NCBI RefSeq assembly: GCF_000691805.2
Contig: NZ_DF820493.1
Location: 23,061 to 87,060 of the forward strand
DNA: 64,000 bases
Direction: 5' to 3'
Source of the DNA: Weissella oryzae SG25
GTDB taxonomy: Bacteria; Bacillota; Bacilli; Lactobacillales; Lactobacillaceae
The translations under genes and the position numbers were made by a program. The notes under the pieces are model-generated. The model worked only from the letters and a program-made list of their open reading frames with translations, did no database searches and was not told the DNA's origin. This document shows, one piece after another, positions 63,938-64,000 of the stretch (its first letter is position 1; the number at the start of each line of letters is the position of its first letter).

Positions 63938-64000
63938 GCATCGCGATGTCCTATCCTCGCAGGAGGCGATCCTCCAACTACTTTTGGCGCTACTGAGCTT
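63938..64000 (-). rRNA. rrf: 5S ribosomal RNA, 3' part only
   Basis: The minus strand carries the conserved 3' half of 5S rRNA: AGTAGTTGGAGGATCGCCTC, then CTGCGAGGATAGGACATCGC and the 3' end. The 5' part lies beyond the window. It is the last gene of an rrn operon transcribed towards arcA, ending at the terminator. Confidence 0.93.

Overview
The window comes from a low-GC Gram-positive lactic acid bacterium, most likely Weissella or a close relative in the Leuconostoc group. This is inferred from gene content and not from a database match: HPr/HPr-kinase sugar regulation with CcpA (cre) operators, a complete arginine deiminase operon, a PyrR-type RNA element, RNase Y, a small alarmone synthetase, and a secreted LysM protein with an (A/V)APVVESS repeat. 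No phage, insertion sequence, plasmid or CRISPR array is visible. Most of it is a chromosomal housekeeping backbone, largely on the minus strand.

Layout. 1-9999: triose-phosphate isomerase (3' truncated by the window edge), a pyruvyltransferase, ptsHI, a 59-residue protein, fabH, trxB, galU, gpsA, hprK and a small membrane protein. 10126-18128: an orphan RelB/DinJ-type antitoxin, an unassigned structured RNA with its own promoter and terminator (about 10651-10890), an MFS exporter, a universal stress protein, a membrane-anchored cyclophilin, the potABCD polyamine transporter and a small protein behind a cre-overlapped promoter. 18261-25207: the translation block rpsL-rpsG-fusA, a minimal prepilin peptidase, infC-rpmI-rplT with an attenuator leader and an AUA start, then asp23-nusB and efp. 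25377-31696: pgi, a two-component system, the LysM protein and a DUF2075 ATPase.

31774-36684 is a pyrimidine salvage region: an NCS1 permease under a PyrR-type attenuator, a 5'-nucleotidase and cytosine deaminase. 36748-43497: an Xre regulator, a TrmH-type methylase, small membrane proteins, a zinc-ribbon protein behind an attenuated leader, tmRNA, a nonsense-mutated DUF1801 gene, then a small alarmone synthetase co-transcribed with a receiver-only response regulator and a histidine kinase, and ung. 43549-49419: a candidate CcpA-repressed sRNA, RNase Y, a P-type ATPase homologue without its phosphorylation Asp, and a LysR/Old-Yellow-Enzyme pair. 49662-50104: tRNAs fMet, Ser and Leu. 50231-56497: tex, hpf, comFA (interrupted by an in-frame TGA), comFC, a YigZ-family gene and tRNA-Arg. 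56602-63239: a prolyl-tRNA deacylase and arcA-arcB-arcD-arcC-(terminator)-arcT. The window ends inside a 5S rRNA gene.

How it works together. Catabolite control recurs: hprK and ptsH lie here, and cre-like sites overlap promoters of ptsH, arcA, the 69-residue gene at 17919 and the candidate sRNA. RNA-based control is also frequent (PyrR element, L20 leader, attenuated leader at 38.1 kb, two candidate ncRNAs). The competence genes look partly decayed, with comFA carrying a stop codon in its zinc-finger region.
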